A DNA stretch of 64,000 nt from NCBI GenBank assembly GCA_020635905.1, contig JACJYV010000001.1, positions 1,426,001 through 1,490,000 of the forward strand. Direction: 5' to 3'. Below are positions 33,483 to 43,680 of this stretch, piece after piece. This DNA comes from Bacteroidia bacterium. GTDB taxonomy: Bacteria; Bacteroidota; Bacteroidia; J057; JADKCL01. The notes below the pieces were generated by a model that did not search any database, was not told the origin of the DNA, and saw nothing but the letters and a program-made list of their open reading frames with translations. Numbering within the stretch: position 1 is the stretch's first letter; each line of letters starts with the position of its first letter. Made by a program: the position numbers and the translations under genes.

Positions 33483-36400
33483 GTGATAGCCACCCAAATT
33501 GACACGAACCCCTTTCCAGGGTTGCGCCCCTTCGATAAAGGGGAAGAACACCTCTATTTCGGAACTGAAAAGCAAATCGACGAATTGATTATCCGGCTCC
33601 GCGACACCCGCTTTCTGGCGGTGGTGGGCACCTCCGGGAGTGGAAAATCTTCGCTAATCAGGGCAGGACTTTTGCCTTCCCTTTTTGGAGGCAACATGAT
33701 TTCTGTCAGAGGGGGATGGAGCGTTTGCATATTCAGACCGGGAGAAAACCCGATTGGAAACCTGGCCGAGGCGCTTGCCTCCGAGGACCTTTTGGGTTGG
33801 GACCAGGACGGGGACAGTCTGCCCACTTTCCGCAACCGGCTGGAAGCAACCCTGAGAAGAAGTGACAAAGGGCTGGTGGAGGCTACCAAAAAAGCAAAAT
33901 TTCCGCACGATGAAAACCTCTTAATCGTGGTGGACCAATTTGAGGAGCTTTTTCGATTCAGGGAAAACCAAGCCATCAAAGGCAACCAAAATGATTCCAT
34001 TGCATTTGTAAAATTACTCCTCAACGCCCACAGACAAACCGGGCAATCGATCTATGTGGTGGTAACGATGCGCTCCGATTTTATTGGCGACTGTGTACAA
34101 TTCGAAGGGCTCCCACATTCCATCAATCAGGGTCAGTATCTGGTGCGCAGAATGACCCGGGAGGAATGCAAACTCGCCATCACGGGGCCGGTCTCCGTGG
34201 GGGGCGCAAAAATTTCCAACCGGCTGGTGCAGAAAATCCTCAACGATGTGGGTGATAATCCTGACCAACTCCCCATCATGCAGCATGCCCTGATGCGAAC
34301 CTGGGCCATTTGGGCCAATGACCATGATCCGGAAGAGCCCATGGACCTGCGGCACTATGAGGCCGCCGGCACCATGGAAAAAGCCCTTTCTATACACGCA
34401 GATGAAGCATTTGACAAACTGGCTTCCGACCAGGATGATCACATGCAGACCATTTGTGAAAAAATGTTTAAAGGATTGACCAAAATAGAATCTGAAGGAC
34501 GGGGAATCAGGAGACCTGCCACCCTGGGAGAGCTAATGGAATTGTCGGGAGGCACGAAGGAAGAGATTTACCGCATCGTGAAAATATTTCAGGAAGACAG
34601 ACGCTCGTTTCTGATGCTTTCCGAAGCAAACGACCAGGGTGAGGAACACTGTGTCATAGATATTTCACATGAGAGCCTGATGCGGGTCTGGGAGCGGTTA
34701 ATTGCCTGGGTAATTGAGGAGTCCAAAGCTGCCGACCTGTACCTGAGGTTGTCCTCCACTTCAAAACGTTGGGATGCGGGTAAGTCAGGCTTGCTGGAAA
34801 ATCCGGATCTGGAATCGGCACTGATCTGGTGGCGGGACTACCAACCCAATGCCACCCGGGCAAAACGCTATGATCCAGCCTTCGAACTGGCTCAGAAATT
34901 TTTAGAAAAGAGCAAGGAGGTTTTTGATAACCGGGTCCGAAGGGAAAAAGAGCGACAGGAAAGAAGGATTCGCAGGAATCGTAACATTGCCATTTTTGTA
35001 GCCCTGGCCGCGGTTTTCGGATTTATGCTGGCTGCCTGGGCTTTCATTGAGCGAAACGAAGCCAAAGCCCAAAAAGACCGTGCCGATATCAATGCCGTCC
35101 GGGCCGACAGTGCCAAAGATGATGCCATCATTCAAAGAGACATTGCTGAGATGGCCCGAATAGAGGCAGACACGGCCAAGTTGAAGGCCATAAAGAATGA
35201 AGGCATCGCCAAAAAGTCCCGGGAGATATCTGATATCCTTCGTCTGGAGGCGATCGCACAAAGGACCATTGCAAAAAAGAATGAAGAGATTGCCATTCTG
35301 AACGAAGAGGAAGCCCAAAGACAAAAAAACAAGGCAGATACGCTTCGGGATGAGGCCAAATTACAACGGGATAATGCAATTATTGCCCAGGAAAGGGCAG
35401 AAACCAATGCCACCATAGCCCGCCGTCTGCGAAATCTGGCAGAATCCAGAAACCGGTCGTTTGATGCAATCAGACTGCTGAACGAAAACAGGAACCAGAA
35501 AAGCGCACTGGAAGCCATGGAGGCCCATAAAATGAACCGTGAAAATCTCGGCCCCAGACAGAACAAAGACAATTACGAAGCGCTCAGCCTGGCAGCTTCT
35601 GCTCTGGGGTTGAAAGAAAGAGCCCCCTACGACCAGGGAAGCAGGGTGATGGCCATTGCAGTCCATCCCTCCCGAAGCCTCGTGGCCTCAGGCGATCTGT
35701 CGGGGGAAACACACCTGCTGGATATCACGGCCAAAATATCAAAGGTGGGATTGCTGAAAACAGGCGAAGAAGTAAGGAGCCTTGCCTACAGTGAAAGTGG
35801 GAAATATCTGGCCGCAGGCACCGCCACAGGCTCTGTGGTGGTATGGGCACCTGATTCACCAGGGAATAATAAACCCGTCGCAGTAGCCAGAGTTGGGGGC
35901 ATTATTACCTCCGTGGCCATAATTGGAACCGAATCTACGCCTTTTTTGATGGCAGCCGGCAAAGACCTGATTTCCCTGTTCAGGCTGAATGACAGCCAAT
36001 TGGAATTGGTTGCGACCCAACCAGTCCTGAAGTTATCCAAAATACTGGCCGTCAATGGAGGCAATCAGCTTTTTGTATCATCGGGTACTTCGATTACCCT
36101 CTTTGAAAATCAATTGGCCAAAGGCTTGTTTTTCCAGAATCCCCGCACCATTGAAACCGGGAAAGTGGTGAATTGTCTGGCCTGGAGCCCCGAACGGCAA
36201 TATTTGGCCGCAGGGCTGGGGGACGGAAGTGTGTTTCTGCGCAATCTGGTAACGGGAAAAACCTTCACCTTTTCCCTCCACAAAACCCGGATTACGGGCA
36301 TTGACCTCAATCTCACGGATGGCGTGTTGCAACTGGCTACGGGAAGCCTCGACAGAACTGCTGATCTGAGTCTGATCGGGGATGAGGGATTGATGGAAGG

Positions 36401-36575
36401 TGAGGACAATATTATCCTCAAAGGCCACGACAACTGGATTTACGACCTCAAATATGACCATTCTGGAAATTATCTCATCACCGCGGGAGCCGACCAAAAG
36501 GTCAGAAAATGGGAGGTCAGATCCGATGATCTGGAAAAGCAAATCAGGGCTTACCTCAGCAAAACGAACAATTAA
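33483..36575 (+). CDS. nSTAND ATPase with membrane helix and WD40 sensor
   Basis: A 1030-residue protein from GTG 33483. NPFPGLRPFDKGEEHLYFG is the classic nSTAND1 opening; Walker A GTSGSGKSS lies at 49-57 and Walker B IVVDQFEELF at 148-157. Helical STAND domains run to ~495. One membrane helix (about 500-522, IAIFVALAAVFGFMLAAWAF) is followed by a long charged coiled coil (~525-665) and then WD40 repeats (~720-1030, for example GHDNWIYDLKYDHSGNYL). The topology would put the ATPase and the WD40 part on opposite sides of the inner membrane, or the helix could be a hairpin. STAND ATPases oligomerise on sensing a signal; the TIR protein upstream is the natural output. Confidence 0.85.
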   Translation: MIATQIDTNPFPGLRPFDKGEEHLYFGTEKQIDELIIRLRDTRFLAVVGTSGSGKSSLIRAGLLPSLFGGNMISVRGGWSVCIFRPGENPIGNLAEALASEDLLGWDQDGDSLPTFRNRLEATLRRSDKGLVEATKKAKFPHDENLLIVVDQFEELFRFRENQAIKGNQNDSIAFVKLLLNAHRQTGQSIYVVVTMRSDFIGDCVQFEGLPHSINQGQYLVRRMTREECKLAITGPVSVGGAKISNRLVQKILNDVGDNPDQLPIMQHALMRTWAIWANDHDPEEPMDLRHYEAAGTMEKALSIHADEAFDKLASDQDDHMQTICEKMFKGLTKIESEGRGIRRPATLGELMELSGGTKEEIYRIVKIFQEDRRSFLMLSEANDQGEEHCVIDISHESLMRVWERLIAWVIEESKAADLYLRLSSTSKRWDAGKSGLLENPDLESALIWWRDYQPNATRAKRYDPAFELAQKFLEKSKEVFDNRVRREKERQERRIRRNRNIAIFVALAAVFGFMLAAWAFIERNEAKAQKDRADINAVRADSAKDDAIIQRDIAEMARIEADTAKLKAIKNEGIAKKSREISDILRLEAIAQRTIAKKNEEIAILNEEEAQRQKNKADTLRDEAKLQRDNAIIAQERAETNATIARRLRNLAESRNRSFDAIRLLNENRNQKSALEAMEAHKMNRENLGPRQNKDNYEALSLAASALGLKERAPYDQGSRVMAIAVHPSRSLVASGDLSGETHLLDITAKISKVGLLKTGEEVRSLAYSESGKYLAAGTATGSVVVWAPDSPGNNKPVAVARVGGIITSVAIIGTESTPFLMAAGKDLISLFRLNDSQLELVATQPVLKLSKILAVNGGNQLFVSSGTSITLFENQLAKGLFFQNPRTIETGKVVNCLAWSPERQYLAAGLGDGSVFLRNLVTGKTFTFSLHKTRITGIDLNLTDGVLQLATGSLDRTADLSLIGDEGLMEGEDNIILKGHDNWIYDLKYDHSGNYLITAGADQKVRKWEVRSDDLEKQIRAYLSKTNN

Positions 36576-36585
36576 TCTCCACAAA

Positions 36586-39276
36586 ATGAAAAAAATCCAA
36601 AATCACCCCCACCATAAACCAGGTATAAAATCCTGTAAAAGTTGGCTGTTGACCGTCATTGCAGGAATTGCGGCCATATTTCTCATCAACTATGATGTCC
36701 ATGGGCAGGCCTGGGGGCCATCCCTGGAAAGCGCAGGCAAAGCCTACGAGATCGGCGATTATGCGAAAGTGATTTCCCTGCTTGATTCTTGTTTTGCCAT
36801 GAAAAATGAGAACAAACAGCCCCTTGAAATCAAGTCTGAAGCCTGGAAACTGTATGCAAATGTGAACCTGGTCATAGATTCGCTGGAAGAAGGGAAGAAC
36901 GCCATCAGGAGGTTGCTTTCGATCGACCCGGCCTTCACCCTGCGTAGCAACGATGATCCCTTGCTTAAAAAATGGGTCAATGAAATCAGATATGGATTGG
37001 AGAAAAATCAGACCAGTGCCGTCTCCAAAACCAAAGAAAATATCTATGAAGTGCCCGCAACCATGGTAACAATCACAGAAGAGGAGATTCGCCAGCGGGG
37101 CTATACCAGGCTGGATGAAATTCTGAATGATATTCCCGGATTTGATGTCAGCCAGGTCCGTGGTATAACCTGGTCCATGACCTATATGAGGGGGTATCGC
37201 TCGGATCTGAACGACCGTATTTTGCTGCTGATCAACGGGGTGGAAGATAATGGTCTTTCCTCCAACGGAATTGACCTTTCCCCGCAATACTCTGTGACGA
37301 ATATCAAGCGGGTGGAAGTGGTTTATGGCCCGGCCTCTACCATGTATGGGGCCAACGCATTTACGGGGGTGATCAATATTGTGACCAAAGAACCCTCAGA
37401 TTTCTTAAAGGATAACCAGATCATAGGCATTCAATCCCAGGCAGGTTACGGATCCTTCCAAACCCGTTATGCTGATGTAAGCCTTGCAGCCAGGCCCGCG
37501 AGCGCATTTTCTTTCAATATGACCGGGAGGGTTTATTATTCAAATGAATTCGACCAGTCGGGGTTCAAAGACTGGGATTATTCTCTTCCCAATACGGAGA
37601 AATATGAGAAATCTTTCGTGGTTACAGATTCGGCCACCGCAGAAAAACTGAATCAGGATTTTCCAGGGAACCCTTATTTTATGTATGATTCGGTCACCCA
37701 TACGGCCCGGCCCACCCAATTGGCAATAAACGCTGCCAGAATGCAGGATTCCATCTTCCTGGCCAATTCCACCATCAATGGTGCGCCCATCAGCTTTACC
37801 AACCAAACCAAAGACTGGTTGGTGAGCGGAGCCATGCATTTCTCTGATCTGACCTTTGGATTCCAAACCTGGAAACGAAATGAAGGCAGTCTCGGGTGGT
37901 ATAATACCAAAAAGGGGGGATCGGCAAACGGCGCAGCCTGGGTGCCCAACTATTCCAATATTTACCTGAAATATTCCAAAAGTTTCTCAAGAGACAGATT
38001 CAGCATTCTTCTGTTCAGCAGATACAAACCCCAGCAGCTCACCGACAAATCCCAATTTGTAAATATTAACACCTTTGCCAGTGGCAGTCTGGACCTGGCA
38101 GATTTGCTGGACACGATTTCCCCGAATTATTCGGTCAGATACTATTCACGGGTTTCCAAGCAGTTCAGAAACGAATTCAGGTTTATGGTTAATCTCCCCC
38201 CGAATTTCAACATGATTGCCGGACTTGAATACAGAAACAGTCTGATTCAGGGGGATTTCACCCAGGCAAACACCGAAAATCCATCAGAAACAGCAGTTCC
38301 CAACCCCAAAGACCTGGGAGGTCTCAATCTGAACATCCGCGACCTGGGAGCGTATGCACAGGCTTCCTGGCGTCCGTTTCGTCCCTTCAAAATTGTGTTT
38401 GGCGCCAGAGGGGACCACAATAGAATCCGCATTTCCAGGGGTTATGGCACGGTTTTTAACACACGCGCAGCCCTGGTTTACACGCAAAACAAATTCGTTT
38501 TCAAAGCAATTTATGCCAGTGCTTTCCTCGACGCTTCTCCCTACAGCAAATTTTCCACTACTTCCTATCGACTTTTGCCCAACCCGGATCTGGATCCCGA
38601 GTGGGTGAAAAATTTTGAGGTATCAGCAACCTGGCACAACGACAATTCTTTTACTACTGTCACTCTTTTTAATTCACATTACTCCCATGTTATAGGAACC
38701 AAAAACGACGTAACGGTTGACGGAGTGGGGCCAACCCAGCAGTTCACGAATCAAGGCAAACTGAGAATATCCGGGGTGGAGGCCAATTCAAAATTTAACC
38801 TGACCCGCTGTCTGAGCATGCATTTTAATTACTCCTTTATTGCCCCTTTCAGGACGGTTGACTCGGAAGGGAAGGACGACAACACCAGGGCAGCCGATAT
38901 GGCTGCCCATAAATTCAACCTGGGAGCCAATCTGGGGCTGCTCAAAAAGCAAAACCTGGTACTCAACCTGCGGCTCAACTATGTTGGTCCGCGGAAGGTA
39001 GGTGAAGGCACCTCAGTGCCGACCAACCCGGGCGTGGACAGTACAGGATTTTTCCCGGCCTTTGTGCTTTTAAACGGGTCCGTTAGCTTCGCTTTGCCCA
39101 AATCAGGACTGACCTTTCAGGGTGTATTATACAACCTGACCAATGCCCGCTATTTCACTCCTGGGGTTCGTACTGCAGGTGACGACACCTATGCGGCCCT
39201 CATTCCGCAGCCCGGATTCAATTTCATGCTCAAATTAATCTATGATTTTCCCGGAGAGAGGCCGGAATCGAGATGA
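36586..39276 (+). CDS. TonB-dependent receptor with N-terminal TPR-like domain
   Basis: 896 residues from ATG 36586; the in-frame extension to 36400 overlaps the nSTAND gene. A signal peptide (about 17-41, WLLTVIAGIAAIFLINYDVHGQ) is followed by a ~100-residue helical TPR-like domain (AKVISLLDSCFAMKNENK, then AIRRLLSIDPAFTLR), not the usual carboxypeptidase-like domain. The plug starts near residue 145 (ENIYEVPATMVTITEEEIR, then IPGFDVSQVRG) and includes PASTMYGANAFTGVINIVTK (~245-264). The C-terminal ~600 residues form the 22-strand barrel. Outer-membrane uptake of an unknown ligand. The start lies 10 nt after the nSTAND gene, and its stop overlaps the hydrolase start (ATGA). Confidence 0.87.
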   Translation: MKKIQNHPHHKPGIKSCKSWLLTVIAGIAAIFLINYDVHGQAWGPSLESAGKAYEIGDYAKVISLLDSCFAMKNENKQPLEIKSEAWKLYANVNLVIDSLEEGKNAIRRLLSIDPAFTLRSNDDPLLKKWVNEIRYGLEKNQTSAVSKTKENIYEVPATMVTITEEEIRQRGYTRLDEILNDIPGFDVSQVRGITWSMTYMRGYRSDLNDRILLLINGVEDNGLSSNGIDLSPQYSVTNIKRVEVVYGPASTMYGANAFTGVINIVTKEPSDFLKDNQIIGIQSQAGYGSFQTRYADVSLAARPASAFSFNMTGRVYYSNEFDQSGFKDWDYSLPNTEKYEKSFVVTDSATAEKLNQDFPGNPYFMYDSVTHTARPTQLAINAARMQDSIFLANSTINGAPISFTNQTKDWLVSGAMHFSDLTFGFQTWKRNEGSLGWYNTKKGGSANGAAWVPNYSNIYLKYSKSFSRDRFSILLFSRYKPQQLTDKSQFVNINTFASGSLDLADLLDTISPNYSVRYYSRVSKQFRNEFRFMVNLPPNFNMIAGLEYRNSLIQGDFTQANTENPSETAVPNPKDLGGLNLNIRDLGAYAQASWRPFRPFKIVFGARGDHNRIRISRGYGTVFNTRAALVYTQNKFVFKAIYASAFLDASPYSKFSTTSYRLLPNPDLDPEWVKNFEVSATWHNDNSFTTVTLFNSHYSHVIGTKNDVTVDGVGPTQQFTNQGKLRISGVEANSKFNLTRCLSMHFNYSFIAPFRTVDSEGKDDNTRAADMAAHKFNLGANLGLLKKQNLVLNLRLNYVGPRKVGEGTSVPTNPGVDSTGFFPAFVLLNGSVSFALPKSGLTFQGVLYNLTNARYFTPGVRTAGDDTYAALIPQPGFNFMLKLIYDFPGERPESR

Positions 39277-39959
39277 GAAGGAACTTAATCATATTCACAG
39301 GCCTTGGAACGCCAGATTACGGGCACTTTCTGGATACCTATCTGGTAATCAAGGAGGAAGCGCTGAAACGCGGCTACCAAAATGTGCAAATCGCCGACTG
39401 GCCGGGCCACGGATCTCATCCCAGTGAAGAGATGCTGAGCCTTACCACCGCTGTTTCAGCCGCAGAAGGGTATCTGCACGAATTTGAGGCCTGCCAAACT
39501 CCCTATGACCTCATAGGCACCAGTTTTGGGTCTCAGGTTGCCCTTCGGGTGCTTGGCAATTTCTTCCCGGGGAGCCTTCCCTGCTTGGGCAGCATTACAT
39601 TATGGGGTCTTTATCCCTATTGGCGTACCTACCAGAATTTCAGAATTAACCTGGAGAACACCATGAACTACATCCTGGAAACCAAGCAAACCCGTCTCCA
39701 CCCTGATTACTTTCTTCACCAGGTTCCTTCCGAGCTTTTACTGATGAATTATGCGCATGAGAAGCCTTTGATGATGATCAACGGCGAACTCGACCGCCAT
39801 TGCACCCCTTCCTTTCATGCATACCTGAAAGCCCTGTTTTATAATCCAAACATTTCCTTCAAAATCGTGAAAGGAGCGCCCCACATGGTACGGAATTACG
39901 ACCGGGATTACCTCGACGCCCTTTTTTCCAATACGCCCTCTCAACAATTAACCACATGA
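39273..39959 (+). CDS. Small alpha/beta hydrolase
   Basis: A 228-residue alpha/beta-hydrolase-fold protein without signal peptide. GLGTPDYGHFLDTYL near the N-terminus precedes the WPGHG turn; the nucleophile elbow is GTSFGS (about residues 82-87, Ser 84), an acidic residue occurs in NGELDRH (~171-177), and the histidine in KGAPHMV (~206). It overlaps the TonB receptor upstream and the translocase-like gene downstream by 4 nt each (ATGA), so translation is coupled. A thioesterase or carboxylesterase role on the imported ligand is a reasonable but unproven guess. Confidence 0.75.
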   Translation: MRRNLIIFTGLGTPDYGHFLDTYLVIKEEALKRGYQNVQIADWPGHGSHPSEEMLSLTTAVSAAEGYLHEFEACQTPYDLIGTSFGSQVALRVLGNFFPGSLPCLGSITLWGLYPYWRTYQNFRINLENTMNYILETKQTRLHPDYFLHQVPSELLLMNYAHEKPLMMINGELDRHCTPSFHAYLKALFYNPNISFKIVKGAPHMVRNYDRDYLDALFSNTPSQQLTT

Positions 39960-42900
39960 ACCTCGCCTCAGCCCTCAATATCAAAAACGAAGAAAAGCGC
40001 TCCGTTGGCCTTCTTTTGGCAAACTCATTTTTTGTGGGCCTGCTGATTGCCTACTATCTTTCCTATGCAACAGGTTCATTTCTGGGGCATGAAGAATTCA
40101 GGCTGGAAGAATTGCGCTACGCCATTCTTGGAGCTGGAGGATTGGCCCTGGCCATCTCAGCCATCTATTCTGTCCTGCAATCGCGCCTGAAATTCTCCAC
40201 CCTGGTTCGTTATAACCTCATTTCCCTGCTGGCCCTTACCATCCTTTTCTGGTTGGGGCAGGTGTTGCTCAATAAGCCCTACTGGCTCACCTTTATAATT
40301 TACATCTTCATTGCCGCCTATTTCATGCTCACTGTACTTCAGTTTTGGGGGATTGTGATCAAAATTTTCGACGTGAGGCAGGGCAAAAGATTATTCGGGC
40401 TTTTGGGTGCGGGAGAAGTGGTTTCCTCCATCCTCGGCTTCTTTTCAGTGCCGCTCCTGGTCAAAGGAATGAATATTGCCGCAGAGTGGTTACTGGTTTT
40501 GGGCGCAACAGGGCTTTTGGTCGGGATCATTTTGCAGGAAGTGATTATCAGGGAATTTGGGGGAAATCTTGATCAAAATACGGGGAAGAAATCAGGCAAA
40601 AAGCAGGGCTTCAAAATCGTTTTCAGCAAAAGATATTTCAGTCTGATTTTCTTCATGACCATCCTTTCACTGATCGTGTACAATTTTGTGGATTACACCT
40701 TTATGGGGCTGGCCAAGGTCAAATATCCCGACAAAACCATTCTGACCAGCTTCATAGGGGTTTTCTTCGGGATTCTCAAGGTTATTGAATTCGTGCTTAA
40801 GTCCTTCGTGGCAAGGATCGTGCTCGACCGGTATGGCATAAAGGTGAGCCTGCTGCTGCTCCCGGTTATTCTGGTTCCTTTCATGATCGCGGGAACCTCA
40901 TTTTCAGGCAATCTCACCCTGTTTTTTCTCATGTTCTGTGTGATCAAGCTGTTTGACATGTCAGTTCGACGATCCATTGACCAGCCAGCCAGCAAACTGC
41001 TTTTTTCTCCCCTGGACCGGGAAATCAGATTAACGATTCAGACTTATGCAGATGGACAGGCCAAACAACTGGGAAAAGCCCTGGCGGGCATCATGCTGAT
41101 TCTGCTGGGCATGATCCCGGGTTTCGATTTCCTGCACAGTTCCTTCCTCCTTATTTTACTCACCCTTGGGTGGTTGTATTTATGCATTCTGACCATCAGA
41201 GATTACCGCAAAACGGTTGAAGAAAAACTCAATGTGGCCCAGTCGGGAACGGAGCAGCCACCCCTGACTGACCAGGAATGGATTGAACAAAGTCTGATTT
41301 CTGAAAATTGTCCCGATCGCCCTCTGGCCCTTACCTTGCTGGAAGGCTTTCAGCCAGGTGCCGCTCAGCCATTTTTCAGCAAAATTGTAACCCGCCACGG
41401 CCACCAAACAGACGAAAAAATCCTGGGCCTGATTGCGGAGGGCAGGTTACTGGCCCAGACCAATTGCCTGAAAAAACTACATGAATCAGGTGCCAGCGGG
41501 GAAATCAGGCAACGTGCAGAAACCCTTCTCCGTGAATTTGATGCAATAATGGCTCTTAAACCCGATCTGATCAGGAATCTTGCCTATTCCCCCGAAACGG
41601 CCGACCGGGTAAAGGCAGCAGCCTGGCTTTCGTCGGGTAATAAGCAAGAATTCCAGCCATTGATCGGCAAATTGCTCAAAGATCAGGAGTTTGAGGTGGT
41701 TCAAACCCTTCTCCTGGGAATAAGCCGGGCCGAAGACCCACGCCACTTCGAATTGTTGCTTGGAATGCTGTCTGAGCCTCATTTGAGCGCCTGTGCTTTT
41801 GGCCTGCTGAGTCGGAGCGGCAATAAAATTATCCCATCAGTCGAAGCTGCATTTCAACGACATTATGAAAATCCCCCCATCCAAATGAGACTGGTTCAGC
41901 TAATGGGTTTTATGGAGGGCGAAGATGCGGTGAAATTCCTGAAAAGGCATTTCAATACCCCTGATATCCTCGTTCAGGATCAGGCCCTGCTGGAATTGAT
42001 CCGTAAAAACGTAACCTTCACCGGGGAAGAGCAGGAAGAAGTACGTAAAAAAACCACCCGGGAAGCGGATTTTGCCATCTGGTTGATCGCGGCAATTTCT
42101 GACCTGAAAGACCTTCCTGAAATGGAAGAAATCACCAGACTTCTGCAGAAAGAACTGGAAATAACCCAGACCAGAATATTCCATCAGCTTGCGCTGATGT
42201 TTGACCAATCCAAAATTGAAATTATTCACCAAAGTCTGTTCAGCGGGGAAAAGGAAAGGGAGAGCCTGGGCATAGAATTGGCGGATATTCTGCTGAGCAA
42301 AAACATGACCGGCCAGGCTATCAAAGAATGGATTATCCCCCTTATCGACCAGATTCCTTTCGCAGATAAACTGAAACGCCTCCAGGAAGATTTTCCCCAA
42401 CGAAAAATGAGCCCGCAGGAACGATTGGAAAACATCCTTTTCCACGATTTCCTGCGTCTCAATCCCTGGATCAAAGCCCTCGCTTTGGAGAAACTTGGGG
42501 CAGAACCAGAGAAATTCAAAACTGAAATTCTGGCCAATACCCATTCCAGCAGCAATCTGAGAAAACAGGTTTCCAACCAGCTTTTGAGTCAAAGGGAAGA
42601 AAATCTGACCGCAGTACTTTTGGCCCCCGCCCCGCTACCTTACGGCGAAAATGCAGCCTGGGAGCAACCAGTTTCCCTGCCTGAAAAGATCCGCCACCTG
42701 CAAAGCGTTCCCCCTTTGATGGAATTTGGCTGCTGGACTCTGGAAAGGCTGGGAGAAAAAGTCAAAAAGCTGCATTTGGAATCTGGCATCCCGCGCCAGC
42801 CACTGCCCCGCGATTCTGTTTTTTTCCTTACAGGGGGTGCTTTGAAGATCAGTTTGCCTGCTGGCGAAGTGGAATTTACCGCCTGCTGCATGATTGGACT

Positions 42901-43102
42901 TGAGCAGGATTTCCCACCCCACGGTGAGATTATTTTGGGGGAAAATTCAACCACCCTCTTTCACCTTTCCAAAGTCGAATTCTGGGAAATCCTGCGGGTC
43001 GCCCCCAACCCGGGAAGGATTTTGTACCAACATTTCCTGAAACCCGAAATGATTGAAACTACTGTTTTAAACCCTGAGTCAATACTCCTCAGTCAAGATT
43101 AA
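39956..43102 (+). CDS. Npt1/ADP-ATP-translocase-like membrane protein with HEAT and cNMP-binding-like domains
   Basis: A 1048-residue protein. Residues ~15-425 contain eleven to twelve membrane helices with the layout of the nucleotide-transporter (Npt1/Tlc) MFS branch (DVRQGKRLFGLLGAGEVVSS, ~141-160, and SVRRSIDQPASKLLFSPLDRE, ~338-358, are typical loops). Residues ~430-890 are HEAT-like helical repeats. The last ~130 residues (FFLTGGALKISLPAGEVEF, then CCMIGLEQDF) resemble a degraded cyclic-nucleotide-binding domain. Such fusions occur in Bacteroidota and are not experimentally characterised. It is coupled to the hydrolase by ATGA. Transport of a nucleotide-like ligand is inference. Confidence 0.7.
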   Translation: MNLASALNIKNEEKRSVGLLLANSFFVGLLIAYYLSYATGSFLGHEEFRLEELRYAILGAGGLALAISAIYSVLQSRLKFSTLVRYNLISLLALTILFWLGQVLLNKPYWLTFIIYIFIAAYFMLTVLQFWGIVIKIFDVRQGKRLFGLLGAGEVVSSILGFFSVPLLVKGMNIAAEWLLVLGATGLLVGIILQEVIIREFGGNLDQNTGKKSGKKQGFKIVFSKRYFSLIFFMTILSLIVYNFVDYTFMGLAKVKYPDKTILTSFIGVFFGILKVIEFVLKSFVARIVLDRYGIKVSLLLLPVILVPFMIAGTSFSGNLTLFFLMFCVIKLFDMSVRRSIDQPASKLLFSPLDREIRLTIQTYADGQAKQLGKALAGIMLILLGMIPGFDFLHSSFLLILLTLGWLYLCILTIRDYRKTVEEKLNVAQSGTEQPPLTDQEWIEQSLISENCPDRPLALTLLEGFQPGAAQPFFSKIVTRHGHQTDEKILGLIAEGRLLAQTNCLKKLHESGASGEIRQRAETLLREFDAIMALKPDLIRNLAYSPETADRVKAAAWLSSGNKQEFQPLIGKLLKDQEFEVVQTLLLGISRAEDPRHFELLLGMLSEPHLSACAFGLLSRSGNKIIPSVEAAFQRHYENPPIQMRLVQLMGFMEGEDAVKFLKRHFNTPDILVQDQALLELIRKNVTFTGEEQEEVRKKTTREADFAIWLIAAISDLKDLPEMEEITRLLQKELEITQTRIFHQLALMFDQSKIEIIHQSLFSGEKERESLGIELADILLSKNMTGQAIKEWIIPLIDQIPFADKLKRLQEDFPQRKMSPQERLENILFHDFLRLNPWIKALALEKLGAEPEKFKTEILANTHSSSNLRKQVSNQLLSQREENLTAVLLAPAPLPYGENAAWEQPVSLPEKIRHLQSVPPLMEFGCWTLERLGEKVKKLHLESGIPRQPLPRDSVFFLTGGALKISLPAGEVEFTACCMIGLEQDFPPHGEIILGENSTTLFHLSKVEFWEILRVAPNPGRILYQHFLKPEMIETTVLNPESILLSQD

Positions 43103-43107
43103 TAACC

Positions 43108-43680
43108 ATGGAACGTACAAAAAACACTTTTTTTCTGGCCCGTCACGGAGCCACCACCTATAACGACCAGCAAATTTTCATGGGTCGCCTGGATATTTCC
43201 CTCAATGCGAATGGGAGAGAACAGGCCAGACTCCTGGGCCAGGAACTGAAGGATAAAGCCATTGATTTGATTTATTCTTCCCCCCTGCTCCGCGCCAAGG
43301 AAACGGCAGTCATTGCCATGGGACAGATGGAGCGTCCATTGCCGGTTTTCGAAACTTCAGAGGCTCTGATGGAACGGTCACTGGGAGAACTGGAGGGCCG
43401 CCATAAAAAAAAATACCGCCAGGAGCTGCCATTTTACAAAGGAAAAAGCATTCTCTATGATTACGATCTCGTGCCGGCAGGTGGGGAAAGCTATGCCGGG
43501 GTGGCTGCCCGGATCGGGAGCTTTCTGGAGTTTCTGGATGGGGAATGGAGTGGAAAACGTATTCTTCTGATCACCCATCACGGCCCGCTACGGGTAATCC
43601 TCACCAAATTTTGGGGTATGGGATGGGTTGAAACCTATCCCGTGGCAAAGCCATTGTGTCGCTTAATCGCAGGAACATGA
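43108..43680 (+). CDS. Histidine phosphatase (phosphoglycerate-mutase-like)
   Basis: A 190-residue histidine phosphatase of branch 1. The phosphorylated histidine is in LARHGATTYND (RHG at 12-14), followed by GRLDISLNANGREQA (~26-40), SSPLLRAKET (57-66), ERSLGELEG (~88-96), and the second histidine in LLITHHGPLRVI (~152-163). Cobalamin-biosynthesis CobC-like or general phosphatase functions are possible. It follows the translocase-like gene by 5 nt and overlaps the next gene by 4 nt, so it is part of the operon. Confidence 0.88.
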   Translation: MERTKNTFFLARHGATTYNDQQIFMGRLDISLNANGREQARLLGQELKDKAIDLIYSSPLLRAKETAVIAMGQMERPLPVFETSEALMERSLGELEGRHKKKYRQELPFYKGKSILYDYDLVPAGGESYAGVAARIGSFLEFLDGEWSGKRILLITHHGPLRVILTKFWGMGWVETYPVAKPLCRLIAGT

